Assembly: GCA_047602185.1 (NCBI GenBank) | Contig: JASGHY010000001.1 | Location: 4,898,001-4,962,000 of the forward strand | Source: PMP191F sp047602185 | GTDB lineage: Bacteria; Bacteroidota; Bacteroidia; Chitinophagales; Chitinophagaceae | Direction: 5' to 3' | DNA: 64,000 bases | Shown: positions 1-7,667 of the stretch, piece after piece | How positions within the stretch are numbered: the stretch's first letter is position 1 | Layout of the letters: each line of letters starts with the position of its first letter | The notes under the pieces: generated by a model | Database searches by the model: none | Told to the model about the DNA's origin: nothing | What the model saw: only the letters and a program-made list of their open reading frames with translations | Program-made: the position numbers and the translations under genes

Positions 1-577
1 ATCTGTAGTGCATTTTGATAAAACCACTTTTTTTGATATAGCGCCTTTACTGTTAAAAGAGGAGCAACTACAAGGCAAGGATGCCATTTCCGTGCGATTA
101 CATTTATTTCCTGAAACCATACCTATTTATGATAGTATACAAGTATCGCTGGCTACTACATTGCAACAGCTGGATAGTTTGCGGAAGCATACTGTAATAC
201 AATTTAAAAATCGGTCTGGTCGCTATATTGTAAAAGGGATATGGCACAAAAACAGCATGACCGGCTATCTGCCACAAATGGGAGCCGTGCAACTAATAGT
301 GGATACCACTGCTCCTGTAATTAAAGTAGAAAACCCGTCTGTGGTTCGTTTTTCGCCAGAGGATAGCTATATACGTATAGTTTGTAAAGATAACCTGGGC
401 TTTATTGCTGATTTTCGTGGCACTATTGACGGTCACTGGGTGGCATTTGAAAAGAAAGGAAATGTATTTACTTATCAGCCGGATAGTTATTGTAAAACAG
501 GCCCACACACCGTAAGCATTACTGTTGCAGATATAGCAGGCAATACTGCTACAAAATCTTTTACAATTATCCGGTAA
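1..577 (+). CDS. C-terminal part of an envelope protein, probably an M23 peptidase-family protein (5' end outside window)
   Basis: The reading frame is open to the left edge, so only the last 190 or so residues are visible. They are beta-rich and end in an Ig-like module (DTTAPVIKV, then DNLGFIADFRGTIDG, then VADIAGNTATKSF). This arrangement resembles the C-terminal region of large Bacteroidota M23 metallopeptidase-like proteins, where Ig-like domains follow the peptidase domain. The catalytic part would lie upstream and cannot be checked. A GTG at position 8 could act as a start, but the missing N-terminus makes this unlikely. The gene converges on the M23 lipoprotein gene of the opposite strand, with one base between the two stop codons. 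The family assignment is inference from the tail only. Confidence 0.6.
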   Translation, partial: SVVHFDKTTFFDIAPLLLKEEQLQGKDAISVRLHLFPETIPIYDSIQVSLATTLQQLDSLRKHTVIQFKNRSGRYIVKGIWHKNSMTGYLPQMGAVQLIVDTTAPVIKVENPSVVRFSPEDSYIRIVCKDNLGFIADFRGTIDGHWVAFEKKGNVFTYQPDSYCKTGPHTVSITVADIAGNTATKSFTIIR

Positions 578-578
578 A

Positions 579-1850
579 TTATTTCATTGCTGTAGTCTGA
601 TCAGGTATAACAATACTGCTTAGCTGTTGTTGCTGATCGGTTTTCCATTGTGCAAAAGCAGTCTGCAGACTGGCAGGTATTGGAGTTGCTGAAGGAAACT
701 TCTGTCGCAACGGATCTACCTGTTGTCCATTTTTCCAGAAACGGTAACATACGTGCGGGCCAGTTGCCAGCCCTGTGCTACCTACATAACCAATGACCTG
801 TCCCTGGCTTATGTGCTGACCGGGCTTTACTGCACGACGACTCATGTGCAGGTACTGGGTAGTGTAAGTGTTGTTGTGCTTTATTTTGACGTAGTTGCCA
901 TTGAAGGTGGTAAAGCGCGATTCAATAGCTATGCCGTTTCCTGTAGCAATAATAGGTGTGCCTGTTGGTGCTGCATAATCTGTACCCAGGTGGGCTTTCC
1001 ATCTTTTCTGTACAGGGTGGTAACGATTCAGAGAATAGCGCGAGGTAATATGGCTAAACTTTAGTGGCGCTTTCAGGAAAAAACGGCGCAGGCTTTTGCC
1101 GTTCTCATCATAGTACTCACCGGGCAAGGAGCTATCTGCCTGAAAATAATAAGCATAAATAGATTCGCCATTGTGTGAGAACACAGCAGACTTAATTGTA
1201 CCTACCCCCACCGGTTCATCTTTTACATATTGTTGTTCGTACACGACTTTAAACCAATCGCCGGCCTGTATGGAATAAAAGTCGATGGTCCAGGCGTACA
1301 TATCAGCGAGCTTTACTGCCAGAGAAGCGTCGGCACCAGCCTGGGTAAATGTTTCATACAAGGAACTGGTAATTTTACCTCCCGCTGTTTTTACAACAGT
1401 ATGTACTTCTCTTTTGCCCTTGTAGATCCGGATAGAGTCGCGCAGATCGTACACTACATAATCAATAGCATTTGGCTGATATACGAAATACTGTGCTTTG
1501 GGTAAACTATCCTTAGTGCAGAAAACAGTGTACTGATTACCAGCAACCAGGTTACGAACATCGAATACATTCTTAGATTTTTCTGCCAGCCCGGCTATGG
1601 TAGCATTGTCAATATTGTAGAGTTGTAAAATGCCGGAAAGCACCTCGTTGCGTTCTACTGTTTTTTCAACAACTGCGAACGAATCGACAGGAAGGCCAAA
1701 CTTGTATTGCGGAACGTGGGTTGTTGTGTCTTTTGCAACAGCAGTGGTAGTAGGGGTAGTTGCACTTTTGGAGCGGCAGGAAATAATACCGCTTATTGCA
1801 AAGAAAAGAACTGCAGTACAAAGGGGTGTCAGGGCCTTTCTGGTCATCAT
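579..1850 (-). CDS. M23 family peptidase-like lipoprotein with HxC in place of HxH
   Basis: This 423-residue protein starts with a lipoprotein signal (hydrophobic stretch, then GIISCRS), so it is predicted to sit in the envelope. The C-terminal third is an M23/LysM-associated endopeptidase fold: HLGTD supplies His287 and Asp291, and YLHMS follows. The last motif reads GPHVCYRFW (His366, Cys368), whereas LytM-type enzymes have HxH there. The second His is a zinc ligand in that family, so a Cys ligand or loss of activity is possible. The likely role is peptidoglycan cross-link cleavage or an inactive regulator of it. The N-terminal two-thirds resembles the accessory region of MepM/YebA-like proteins. 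The gene appears to be transcribed alone. Confidence 0.85.
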   Translation of the reverse strand: MMTRKALTPLCTAVLFFAISGIISCRSKSATTPTTTAVAKDTTTHVPQYKFGLPVDSFAVVEKTVERNEVLSGILQLYNIDNATIAGLAEKSKNVFDVRNLVAGNQYTVFCTKDSLPKAQYFVYQPNAIDYVVYDLRDSIRIYKGKREVHTVVKTAGGKITSSLYETFTQAGADASLAVKLADMYAWTIDFYSIQAGDWFKVVYEQQYVKDEPVGVGTIKSAVFSHNGESIYAYYFQADSSLPGEYYDENGKSLRRFFLKAPLKFSHITSRYSLNRYHPVQKRWKAHLGTDYAAPTGTPIIATGNGIAIESRFTTFNGNYVKIKHNNTYTTQYLHMSRRAVKPGQHISQGQVIGYVGSTGLATGPHVCYRFWKNGQQVDPLRQKFPSATPIPASLQTAFAQWKTDQQQQLSSIVIPDQTTAMK

Positions 1851-2334
1851 TGATGGTGTTGTTACACTGGATTTAGAAATGGGTTTGGGGGGAATGACAA
1901 CGTTAAAGGGCTCTTATACACAACAATAAGGCCGGTGTGGCCGCTGGCACTGCACTATAACACTGCATTAACAGGATTAGGTTCTTCTTTGGAAAACGGG
2001 ATCTTAAGCAATTTGCTTCTGCGTAGCTGCAAGATGCAGGAAAGTAAATTAAACACTCATTAAAAACCAATCACTCCGGGAAAACAAGATACTGATTCAT
2101 TCCGGAATTTATTAAAATGATGTGCTGCCCCATGTAGAAATCTCACCACAGAATTCGTCGCCTACACTTTTTAACAAGCTGCTATTAAGGGCTGGCATAC
2201 TATTAGATAAACTTACTGCAGAGGTGAAAGGAATTGGCGTATCGAAACCAATAATACATCAAACAGGGAACTACAAAGAATGGCTGAAGCAAACGCTTTA
2301 CCCTTTTTTTGGGTTCCCTTGTTCTTTTAGAGGT
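1851..2334. other. Intergenic region, no gene recognised
   Basis: This is about 480 bases between the start of the M23 lipoprotein gene and the end of the YccF gene. It should contain the M23 promoter, but no clear TAnnTTTG element was found. A plus-strand open frame from 2122 runs antisense into the end of the YccF gene, has no recognisable domain and is considered spurious. Confidence 0.5.
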
Positions 2335-2703
2335 CTATATAACCTGCCGCCCGAAAGGCATAAAGGAAAGTTCCATTAGCTTCAAGTGCTGCTTTGCAAA
2401 CGGGATTCCGATAATGGTAATAAACAGAATGGCTGCAAATACCAGGTGGACAAGTGCCGTATAAAATCCACCACATAGCAACCAGATAATATTGCAGAAG
2501 ACGGAAAGACATCCCATGCCTCCGCCGGCGGGAACTACTTTTTTACCAAAAGGCCATAATACGAGCCCTGCAATTTTAAAGCATTGAAATCCCCAGGGAA
2601 TACCTACTACAGTAAGACATAAAACAAAGCCACCGAATACATAACCCAGTGCAGATAATAGTCCACCGAAAACAAGCCAGATAAGGTTACCGATCAGGTT
2701 CAT
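2335..2703 (-). CDS. YccF domain inner-membrane protein
   Basis: This small 122-residue membrane protein has two copies of the YccF module. Each is a hydrophobic stretch followed by a VGIPWG/IGIPFA turn and then FxPFG (WPFGKK near residue 52, MPFGRQ near the C-terminus). Two to four membrane segments are expected. YccF proteins are widespread and their biochemical role is unknown. The start codon overlaps the stop of the upstream MFS gene by four bases (ATGA), so the two are probably translationally coupled and co-transcribed. Confidence 0.9.
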   Translation of the reverse strand: MNLIGNLIWLVFGGLLSALGYVFGGFVLCLTVVGIPWGFQCFKIAGLVLWPFGKKVVPAGGGMGCLSVFCNIIWLLCGGFYTALVHLVFAAILFITIIGIPFAKQHLKLMELSFMPFGRQVI

Positions 2704-3932
2704 GATTTTAATAAGGTTGTTTGTTTTTCGTGATGCAATGTACGATAAGCAAGTACCGCGCTTACCAGCATCAGTACTGCCCCTACCATAAAGGGCGCAC
2801 CCGGCAGGTAAACCGGCGCTGCTTTGCCTGTAAAGAAGGCAAACAGTTCTGTCATCATGGGCGGGCCAATGATAGAGGTAGCACTCATCAAACTGGTTAA
2901 TGCTCCCTGGAGCTCGCCCTGTTCATTGCCCGGCACATGGTTGGAAATAATGCCCTGTAATGCAGGCCCGGCTATACCGCCCAGGCAATACACAACTGTA
3001 AATGCATACATCATCCAGCCCTGGCTGGCAATGCCAAATAATACCATTCCTACACTGTATAGGAATAATCCTATATACACGCTTTTCTCCTGTCCCAGCC
3101 TAGGTATTATTTTGCGGATCAGCAAGCCTTGTACCAACGCAATCATAAACCCTACAACACCTAAGGAAATGCCAACCTGTTTTTCATCCCAGCCAAACTT
3201 CTTCATACTGTAAAAGTTCCATACACTCTGCACCGCGTGGCCGGCAATGTAAACGAGTATTAGTGAAATGACCAGTCCGCTTATAGTGGGATATTTTTTA
3301 AGGTGTCTTAATGAGCCAACAGGATTTGCACGCTTCCATTCAAAGCTTCTGCGTTTTGATGTATCCAGTGATTCGGGTAGAATGAAATAGCCGTACAACC
3401 AGTTCAAAAAGGTTAATCCGGCGGCAAACATGAAAGGAACTCTGTGACCAAAGCTGCCCAGCAAACCGCCAATTACCGGCCCTATGATAAAACCAAGTCC
3501 GAACGCAGCGCCGATAAGGCCAAAGTTCTGTGCTCTTTTTTCCGGTGTGCTGATGTCGGCAATATAGGCACTGGCTGTTGTAAAGCTGGCCCCAGTAATG
3601 CCCGCCAATGCACGGCCTACAAATAACCAGCCAATGGTAGGTGCAAAAGACAGGAAGAGATAGTCGAGACCAAAACCAAACAGGGAAAACAGTAATACAG
3701 GCCTGCGTCCGTAACGATCGCTAAGATTGCCCAATACGGGTGCAAATAAGAACTGCATGCCAGCATAAGCAAAGGTCATCCAGCCACTATACTGAGCAGC
3801 CACACTTAAATCACCATGAATAAGCTCTTTGATCAAACCCGGCATTACGGGCCACACAATGCCTAAGCCAATTACATCTATCAGTAATGTAACAAAAATA
3901 AAACCCAGCGCAGCATTCTTCGAAGATCTCAT
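2700..3932 (-). CDS. MFS transporter, TetA-like drug:H+ antiporter family
   Basis: This 410-residue protein has twelve predicted membrane helices, the usual length for the family. Motif A appears as GNLSDRYGRRPVL between helices 2 and 3. Motif C, typical of exporters, appears as GLGFIIGPVIGG in helix 5. These place it in the DHA1/TetA branch, which exchanges protons for small hydrophobic compounds across the inner membrane. The substrate cannot be read from sequence, and tetracycline resistance should not be assumed. It is followed by yccF with a 4-base overlap. Confidence 0.88.
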   Translation of the reverse strand: MRSSKNAALGFIFVTLLIDVIGLGIVWPVMPGLIKELIHGDLSVAAQYSGWMTFAYAGMQFLFAPVLGNLSDRYGRRPVLLFSLFGFGLDYLFLSFAPTIGWLFVGRALAGITGASFTTASAYIADISTPEKRAQNFGLIGAAFGLGFIIGPVIGGLLGSFGHRVPFMFAAGLTFLNWLYGYFILPESLDTSKRRSFEWKRANPVGSLRHLKKYPTISGLVISLILVYIAGHAVQSVWNFYSMKKFGWDEKQVGISLGVVGFMIALVQGLLIRKIIPRLGQEKSVYIGLFLYSVGMVLFGIASQGWMMYAFTVVYCLGGIAGPALQGIISNHVPGNEQGELQGALTSLMSATSIIGPPMMTELFAFFTGKAAPVYLPGAPFMVGAVLMLVSAVLAYRTLHHEKQTTLLKS

Positions 3933-4074
3933 ATAGTGAAAATATGCTGCAAAATAACGGTATAAATAACGGCTGGCCTATCTAAAACACTCTTAAGCGG
4001 TAAATTTTCGGTAAAGAGCTCTAAGAGGTAGCTGAAATAGTGTGAGATCTGAAAAATAGCTTAAACCAGTCACC

Positions 4075-4440
4075 ATGAAAAGCTACCAGGTAAGACTTGT
4101 TCTGCTGGTTTACGATTATGACGAAGCACTTGCTTTTTACCAGCAAAATTTCAACTGCAGGGTTTTATTTGATAAGCCTGACGAAAAAGGCACTCTTTTT
4201 TTACACATCGGATTTGACAATACCGATAATATTAGAATCTGGTTGTTAAAAAAACACTACCGGTAAAGAGCAATTGCCCCGAAAGCTGATAAGTGGGCAA
4301 CCTGCACTGGTAGTACATACCGATAATATTTTATGGCTGTATTATCATCTGCAAAAAACAATACAGTTATCCTTATACCGCTTATCAACACACCGGAATA
4401 CCAGCTTTCTCATTGTACAGCCCCTGATGCAATGAAATAA
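4075..4440 (+). pseudogene. VOC/glyoxalase-fold protein gene with two compensating frame breaks
   Basis: The first 63 codons (MKSYQVRLVLLVYDYDEA onward) read as the first half of a VOC (glyoxalase/bleomycin resistance) protein, then hit TAA at 4264-4266. The homology continues in the next frame (LISGQPALVVHTDNILW) and returns to the first frame (LINTPEYQLSHCTAPDA) up to TAA at 4438-4440. The switches coincide with an A7 run at 4248-4254 and an A6 run at 4353-4358. One base fewer in the first and one more in the second would restore a continuous frame of about 121 codons. It is either a real pseudogene or a pair of homopolymer sequencing errors. Function, if intact, is unknown. Confidence 0.7.
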
Positions 4441-4927
4441 TAGTGGTGCAATTACCTTTACAATAACAGTGAAATTGTTAAATGCAAAAGTGTTACAGGA
4501 AAACATGTAGTGACCCTCACTGATTCATAGTAAATACGTTAATGAATATTGCTGTTCTTTTGAATAAATGTACACAGTGTCGTTACTTTGATACATCGAA
4601 AGATCGTAACAAATAATTGGTTAAGGCTCTGATATTATTTGGATCCGTACCCTACAAAGCTCCTGGACCCACACTACACTCAAATTCAAAACCAGCTATC
4701 CGGATATAGTAAGGTTGTAAACATACCTGTTATACAACGCGCCGGAATGCTGCTTTTCACCTTGTCCTTACTGAGTTTTTTGTACCATGGCTTTTAAGGC
4801 CGCTGGGGTTTCCTGTATATTTTTAGCTTATGAGTCCCTATAGAATGGTTGCACATCCCTCACCAGCAACCAAAAAAGGGCTCCCGCCAGGGGAGCCCTT
4901 TCCTTTGGTATTTAATAGAATGACAGA
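4441..4927. other. Intergenic region with a possible coding relic and a terminator
   Basis: About 490 bases lie between the broken VOC gene and the RRM gene. A stretch at roughly 4630-4793 (+) is open for about 55 codons and reads like protein (GYSKVVNIPVIQRAG, then a hydrophobic LLFTLSLLSF), but has no good start and no recognised family. The RRM-gene terminator lies at 4875-4901. Nothing else is recognised. Confidence 0.35.
4875..4901 (-). terminator. Rho-independent terminator of the RRM gene
   Basis: A perfect 11-bp stem (AAAGGGCTCCC with GGGAGCCCTTT) encloses a 5-base loop. Read on the minus strand, the stem runs into TTTTTTG. It lies 27 bases past the RRM stop codon. Confidence 0.85.
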
Positions 4928-5230
4928 TTAATAACGGTTGTTATAGTTGTTCTGACGTGGAGTGAAAGAACGTTTTTCTGTGCGCTCTTCACGGGGGCGT
5001 GCTTCTGTAATTCTGATAGTTCTTCCTTCTACAATACCTCCATCCAGTTCGCTGATTGCTTTTTTCGCAGCTTCATCATCGGGCATTTCAACAAATCCAA
5101 ATCCACGGCTTTTGCCTGTAAATTTATCGGTAATTACACGGGCAGAAGAAACTTCACCGTACTCTGTAAAAAAACCTTCCAGATCATCGTCTGTGACGTT
5201 GAAGCTTAAATTAGAAACATAAATGTTCAT
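4928..5230 (-). CDS. RNA recognition motif (RRM) protein
   Basis: This 100-residue protein is a single RRM. RNP2 is IYVSNL at residues 3-8 and RNP1 is KSRGFGFVEM near residues 41-50, with the aromatic residues for RNA stacking intact. A basic, Asn/Arg-rich tail follows (RSFTPRQNNYNNRY). Such proteins bind single-stranded RNA in the cytoplasm, and in cyanobacteria and Bacteroidota they are often linked to cold or stress responses. The target RNA is unknown. The gene stands alone with a strong terminator and a long leader of about 140 bases if the proposed -7 element is right, which leaves room for leader-mediated control. Confidence 0.93.
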   Translation of the reverse strand: MNIYVSNLSFNVTDDDLEGFFTEYGEVSSARVITDKFTGKSRGFGFVEMPDDEAAKKAISELDGGIVEGRTIRITEARPREERTEKRSFTPRQNNYNNRY

Positions 5231-5620
5231 ACTAACAAAAGACAGTTTAAAAAAATTAAATAATTCATCTGAGAAAAAAAGCAGGAGTAACGAAGAATGA
5301 CTTACCAGGGCAGGAAAGTGCTTAGCAGACGATATCGTTCACTTACTGAAGCTATATCACTCAAATATTCGCCGCAAAGTTAATCGTTTTCTGCCTAACA
5401 ACAGGCATTAAATATTTGTTTCCACTTATTAATCTGTCTGTATTGTGTGCTTTGATTGATCATTATAATAATGAACATTAAACCCTATTGTGACAATGCT
5501 CAATTGACAATAAACAATTTTCAATATTCAATGACAACTGCAAAAAATTTCGACAAATCCGGCAATTTTCACTGCCGTTATAACAGCTTTCACTAAATTC
5601 ATCGGGTAAAAAACATCCAC
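5231..5620. other. Divergent intergenic region, RRM gene / dihaem cytochrome gene
   Basis: This is a 390-base AT-rich region between two divergent genes. It carries a good minus-strand -7 element at 5375-5382. The right part contains imperfect repeats of CAATnnnCAAT type (about 5510-5545) ahead of the cytochrome start. No RNA gene was recognised. Confidence 0.4.
5375..5382 (-). promoter_or_regulatory. Putative Bacteroidota -7 element of the RRM gene
   Basis: Read on the minus strand this is TAACTTTG, an exact match to the Bacteroidota TAnnTTTG -7 box. A well-spaced -33 TTG is not obvious. Transcription from here would give a leader of about 140 bases. Confidence 0.4.
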
Positions 5621-6013
5621 ATGTTCCCCGGTAAAAAATTTCGCATCATTTTTCTGCTCATTGCACTGGTCACGCTTGGTATTGCTGCCAGCAATCCCAA
5701 TGATGGAGGCCATGAAAACCTGAAGGTATTGCCTAAAGACATCAGTCATGAAAAACTGGACAGCATCATGAATACCTATAATACTGCATTAGGTGTTAAA
5801 TGCGGCTTTTGTCATGCCCCTCAAAAAGACAACCCGCAACGCATGGACTATGCCAGCGACGATAAGCCTGAAAAGAACATTACACGTAACATGATGCGCA
5901 TGACAATTGATATCAACAAGAAGTATTTTGATTTTAAGAAGGATGACCCAAGTGTGCCGCCTGTTACCTGCGTTACCTGCCATCATGGCGAAGCTTTTCC
6001 GGAAGCGAAGTAA
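5621..6013 (+). CDS. Small dihaem c-type cytochrome (photosynthetic reaction-centre cytochrome-like)
   Basis: This is a 130-residue exported protein. It has a basic start, a hydrophobic signal segment (residues 8-22) and two haem-binding sites, CGFCH near residue 61 and CVTCH near residue 119. The spacing and the MNTYNTALGVKCGFCH context match the short reaction-centre-cytochrome-like family common in non-photosynthetic Bacteroidota. Methionines between the sites (MMRM) could be axial ligands. It probably carries electrons in the periplasm, but its partner is not evident. It is not in an operon with the downstream pentose phosphate genes: about 190 bases separate them and gnd has its own -7 element. 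Confidence 0.85.
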   Translation: MFPGKKFRIIFLLIALVTLGIAASNPNDGGHENLKVLPKDISHEKLDSIMNTYNTALGVKCGFCHAPQKDNPQRMDYASDDKPEKNITRNMMRMTIDINKKYFDFKKDDPSVPPVTCVTCHHGEAFPEAK

Positions 6014-6174
6014 ACACTCAACAGAAGCTTCCTGAGCAGGTAAAACAATGCTAACACTATACCAGACCTGAACAAAATGTATTTTCGTTGGTTTATACAT
6101 CAAAACGTACATTTTCTACAACAAGTTGAAGGATACATTTTTTGACATTAAGTATCTCCAATATTCAATTTGCC

Positions 6175-6182
6175 TAATTTTG
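6175..6182 (+). promoter_or_regulatory. Putative -7 element of the gnd-zwf-pgl operon
   Basis: TAATTTTG matches the TAnnTTTG consensus exactly and would place the transcript start near 6189, about 16 bases before the gnd ATG. No convincing -33 box is seen at the expected distance. Confidence 0.45.
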
Positions 6183-6204
6183 TTACTCACCTTATAATAT
6201 TTAC

Positions 6205-7629
6205 ATGGCTGCACAACCATTCGACTTCGGAATGATCGGCCTGGGCGTCATGGGACGCAACCTGCTGCTCAATATGGCTGATCACGGTTTTAAAGTAATT
6301 GGCTTTGATAAAGACGGTCAGAAAACAGGAGCCCTTGAGTCTTCTGCTACTCCCGGTACTACTGTTAAAGGGGTAAACACCCTACAGGAAATGATTGATA
6401 ATCTTTCTGTTCCCCGTCGTATTATGCTACTGGTACCTGCGGGAAAGCCGGTGGACGACGTAATTGAAAGTCTATTGCCCCTTGTTGAAAAGGGAGATAT
6501 TATTATTGACGGAGGTAATTCTCACTACACAGATACCAATCGTCGCGTAGATTATCTGCAGTCCAAAGGATTGCATTTTGTAGGTATGGGCGTATCGGGT
6601 GGCGAGCAGGGTGCACGTACAGGCCCCAGCATTATGCCTGGTGGCGATCCCGTAGCTTATCCTCATATTCAGCCTATGCTGGAGGCCGTATCAGCGAAAG
6701 TAAATGGCGTTCCCTGTGTAGCGCATCTTGGTAACGGGGCTGCAGGGCACTATGTAAAAATGGTGCACAATGGTATTGAATATGCCATTATGCAGATACT
6801 TACCGAATGCTATGATCTGCTGCATCGTGGTGCAGGTTTGAACAACGACGAACTGCACCAGGTGTTCGATAGCTGGAATAAAGGCGATCTGCAATCTTTC
6901 CTTGTTGAAATTACTGCTGATATCTTTTTACAGCCTGACGATAAAACCAGCAACCGCCTGGTAGATATGATCCTTGATAAAGCAGGAGCAAAAGGCACTG
7001 GTAAATGGACCTCGCAGGATGCAATGGATCTTGGCGTTGGTATTCCCGGTATTGATATGGCTGTAACCATGCGCAATATCTCTTCGATTAAAGAAGAAAG
7101 AGTGCAGGCTGCCAGGTTGTACCCACAGGCATCTCATACTATTACAACAGCTAAGGAAGAGTTTATACAGCAGGTACATGATGCATTGTTTGCATCTATC
7201 GTTATCAGCTATGCACAGGGACTTGCATTATTGCACAAAGCTTCCGGCGATCTGAAAATGGATATTCCTTTGCCCGAGGTAGTACGTGTATGGCGCGGCG
7301 GCTGTATCATCCGCTCTGTATTACTGGAAGTATTCGGCAAAGCATATAAAGAAAACGCACAGCTCGGCAACCTGCTGTTGAATACGGACGTAGCACAACT
7401 ACTGCAAAAACACCTGCCTAATTTCCGTAAAGTAGTATCGACTGCTGCTGAGCATGGTTTTGCTTCCGGAGGCCTGATGACGTCACTAACCTATTTTGAT
7501 GCCTACACTACCGGCCAGTTGCCCATCAATCTATTACAGGCACAGCGTGATTATTTTGGTGCGCACACCTACCAACGCGTAGATGAGCAAGGCAGTTTCC
7601 ATACTGAATGGAAAAAAGGCAATGCATAA
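6205..7629 (+). CDS. gnd: 6-phosphogluconate dehydrogenase, decarboxylating
   Basis: This 474-residue enzyme oxidises and decarboxylates 6-phosphogluconate to ribulose 5-phosphate, making NADPH. The length is normal for the long (E. coli-like) form. Visible signatures are the Rossmann motif GLGVMGRN (residues 8-15), IIDGGNSHYTDT, the substrate loop MGVSGGEQGARTGPS, and KMVHNGIEY containing the catalytic Lys and the HNGIEY box. The C-terminal tail RDYFGAHTYQR reaches into the partner subunit in known structures. It is the first gene of the operon gnd-zwf-pgl, followed by zwf after 38 bases. All three enzymes of the oxidative pentose phosphate branch are therefore encoded together. Confidence 0.98.
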   Translation: MAAQPFDFGMIGLGVMGRNLLLNMADHGFKVIGFDKDGQKTGALESSATPGTTVKGVNTLQEMIDNLSVPRRIMLLVPAGKPVDDVIESLLPLVEKGDIIIDGGNSHYTDTNRRVDYLQSKGLHFVGMGVSGGEQGARTGPSIMPGGDPVAYPHIQPMLEAVSAKVNGVPCVAHLGNGAAGHYVKMVHNGIEYAIMQILTECYDLLHRGAGLNNDELHQVFDSWNKGDLQSFLVEITADIFLQPDDKTSNRLVDMILDKAGAKGTGKWTSQDAMDLGVGIPGIDMAVTMRNISSIKEERVQAARLYPQASHTITTAKEEFIQQVHDALFASIVISYAQGLALLHKASGDLKMDIPLPEVVRVWRGGCIIRSVLLEVFGKAYKENAQLGNLLLNTDVAQLLQKHLPNFRKVVSTAAEHGFASGGLMTSLTYFDAYTTGQLPINLLQAQRDYFGAHTYQRVDEQGSFHTEWKKGNA

Positions 7630-7667
7630 ACGGTTAACCTATTATCAACCGAACAATTAACATTATT

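Noticed and set aside
2122..2379. 85-codon plus-strand frame
   Set aside because: It overlaps the end of the YccF gene antisense and has no recognisable domain.
2700..3932. Tetracycline resistance gene
   Set aside because: Only family-level MFS motifs are visible; the substrate cannot be inferred and no mobile element is nearby.
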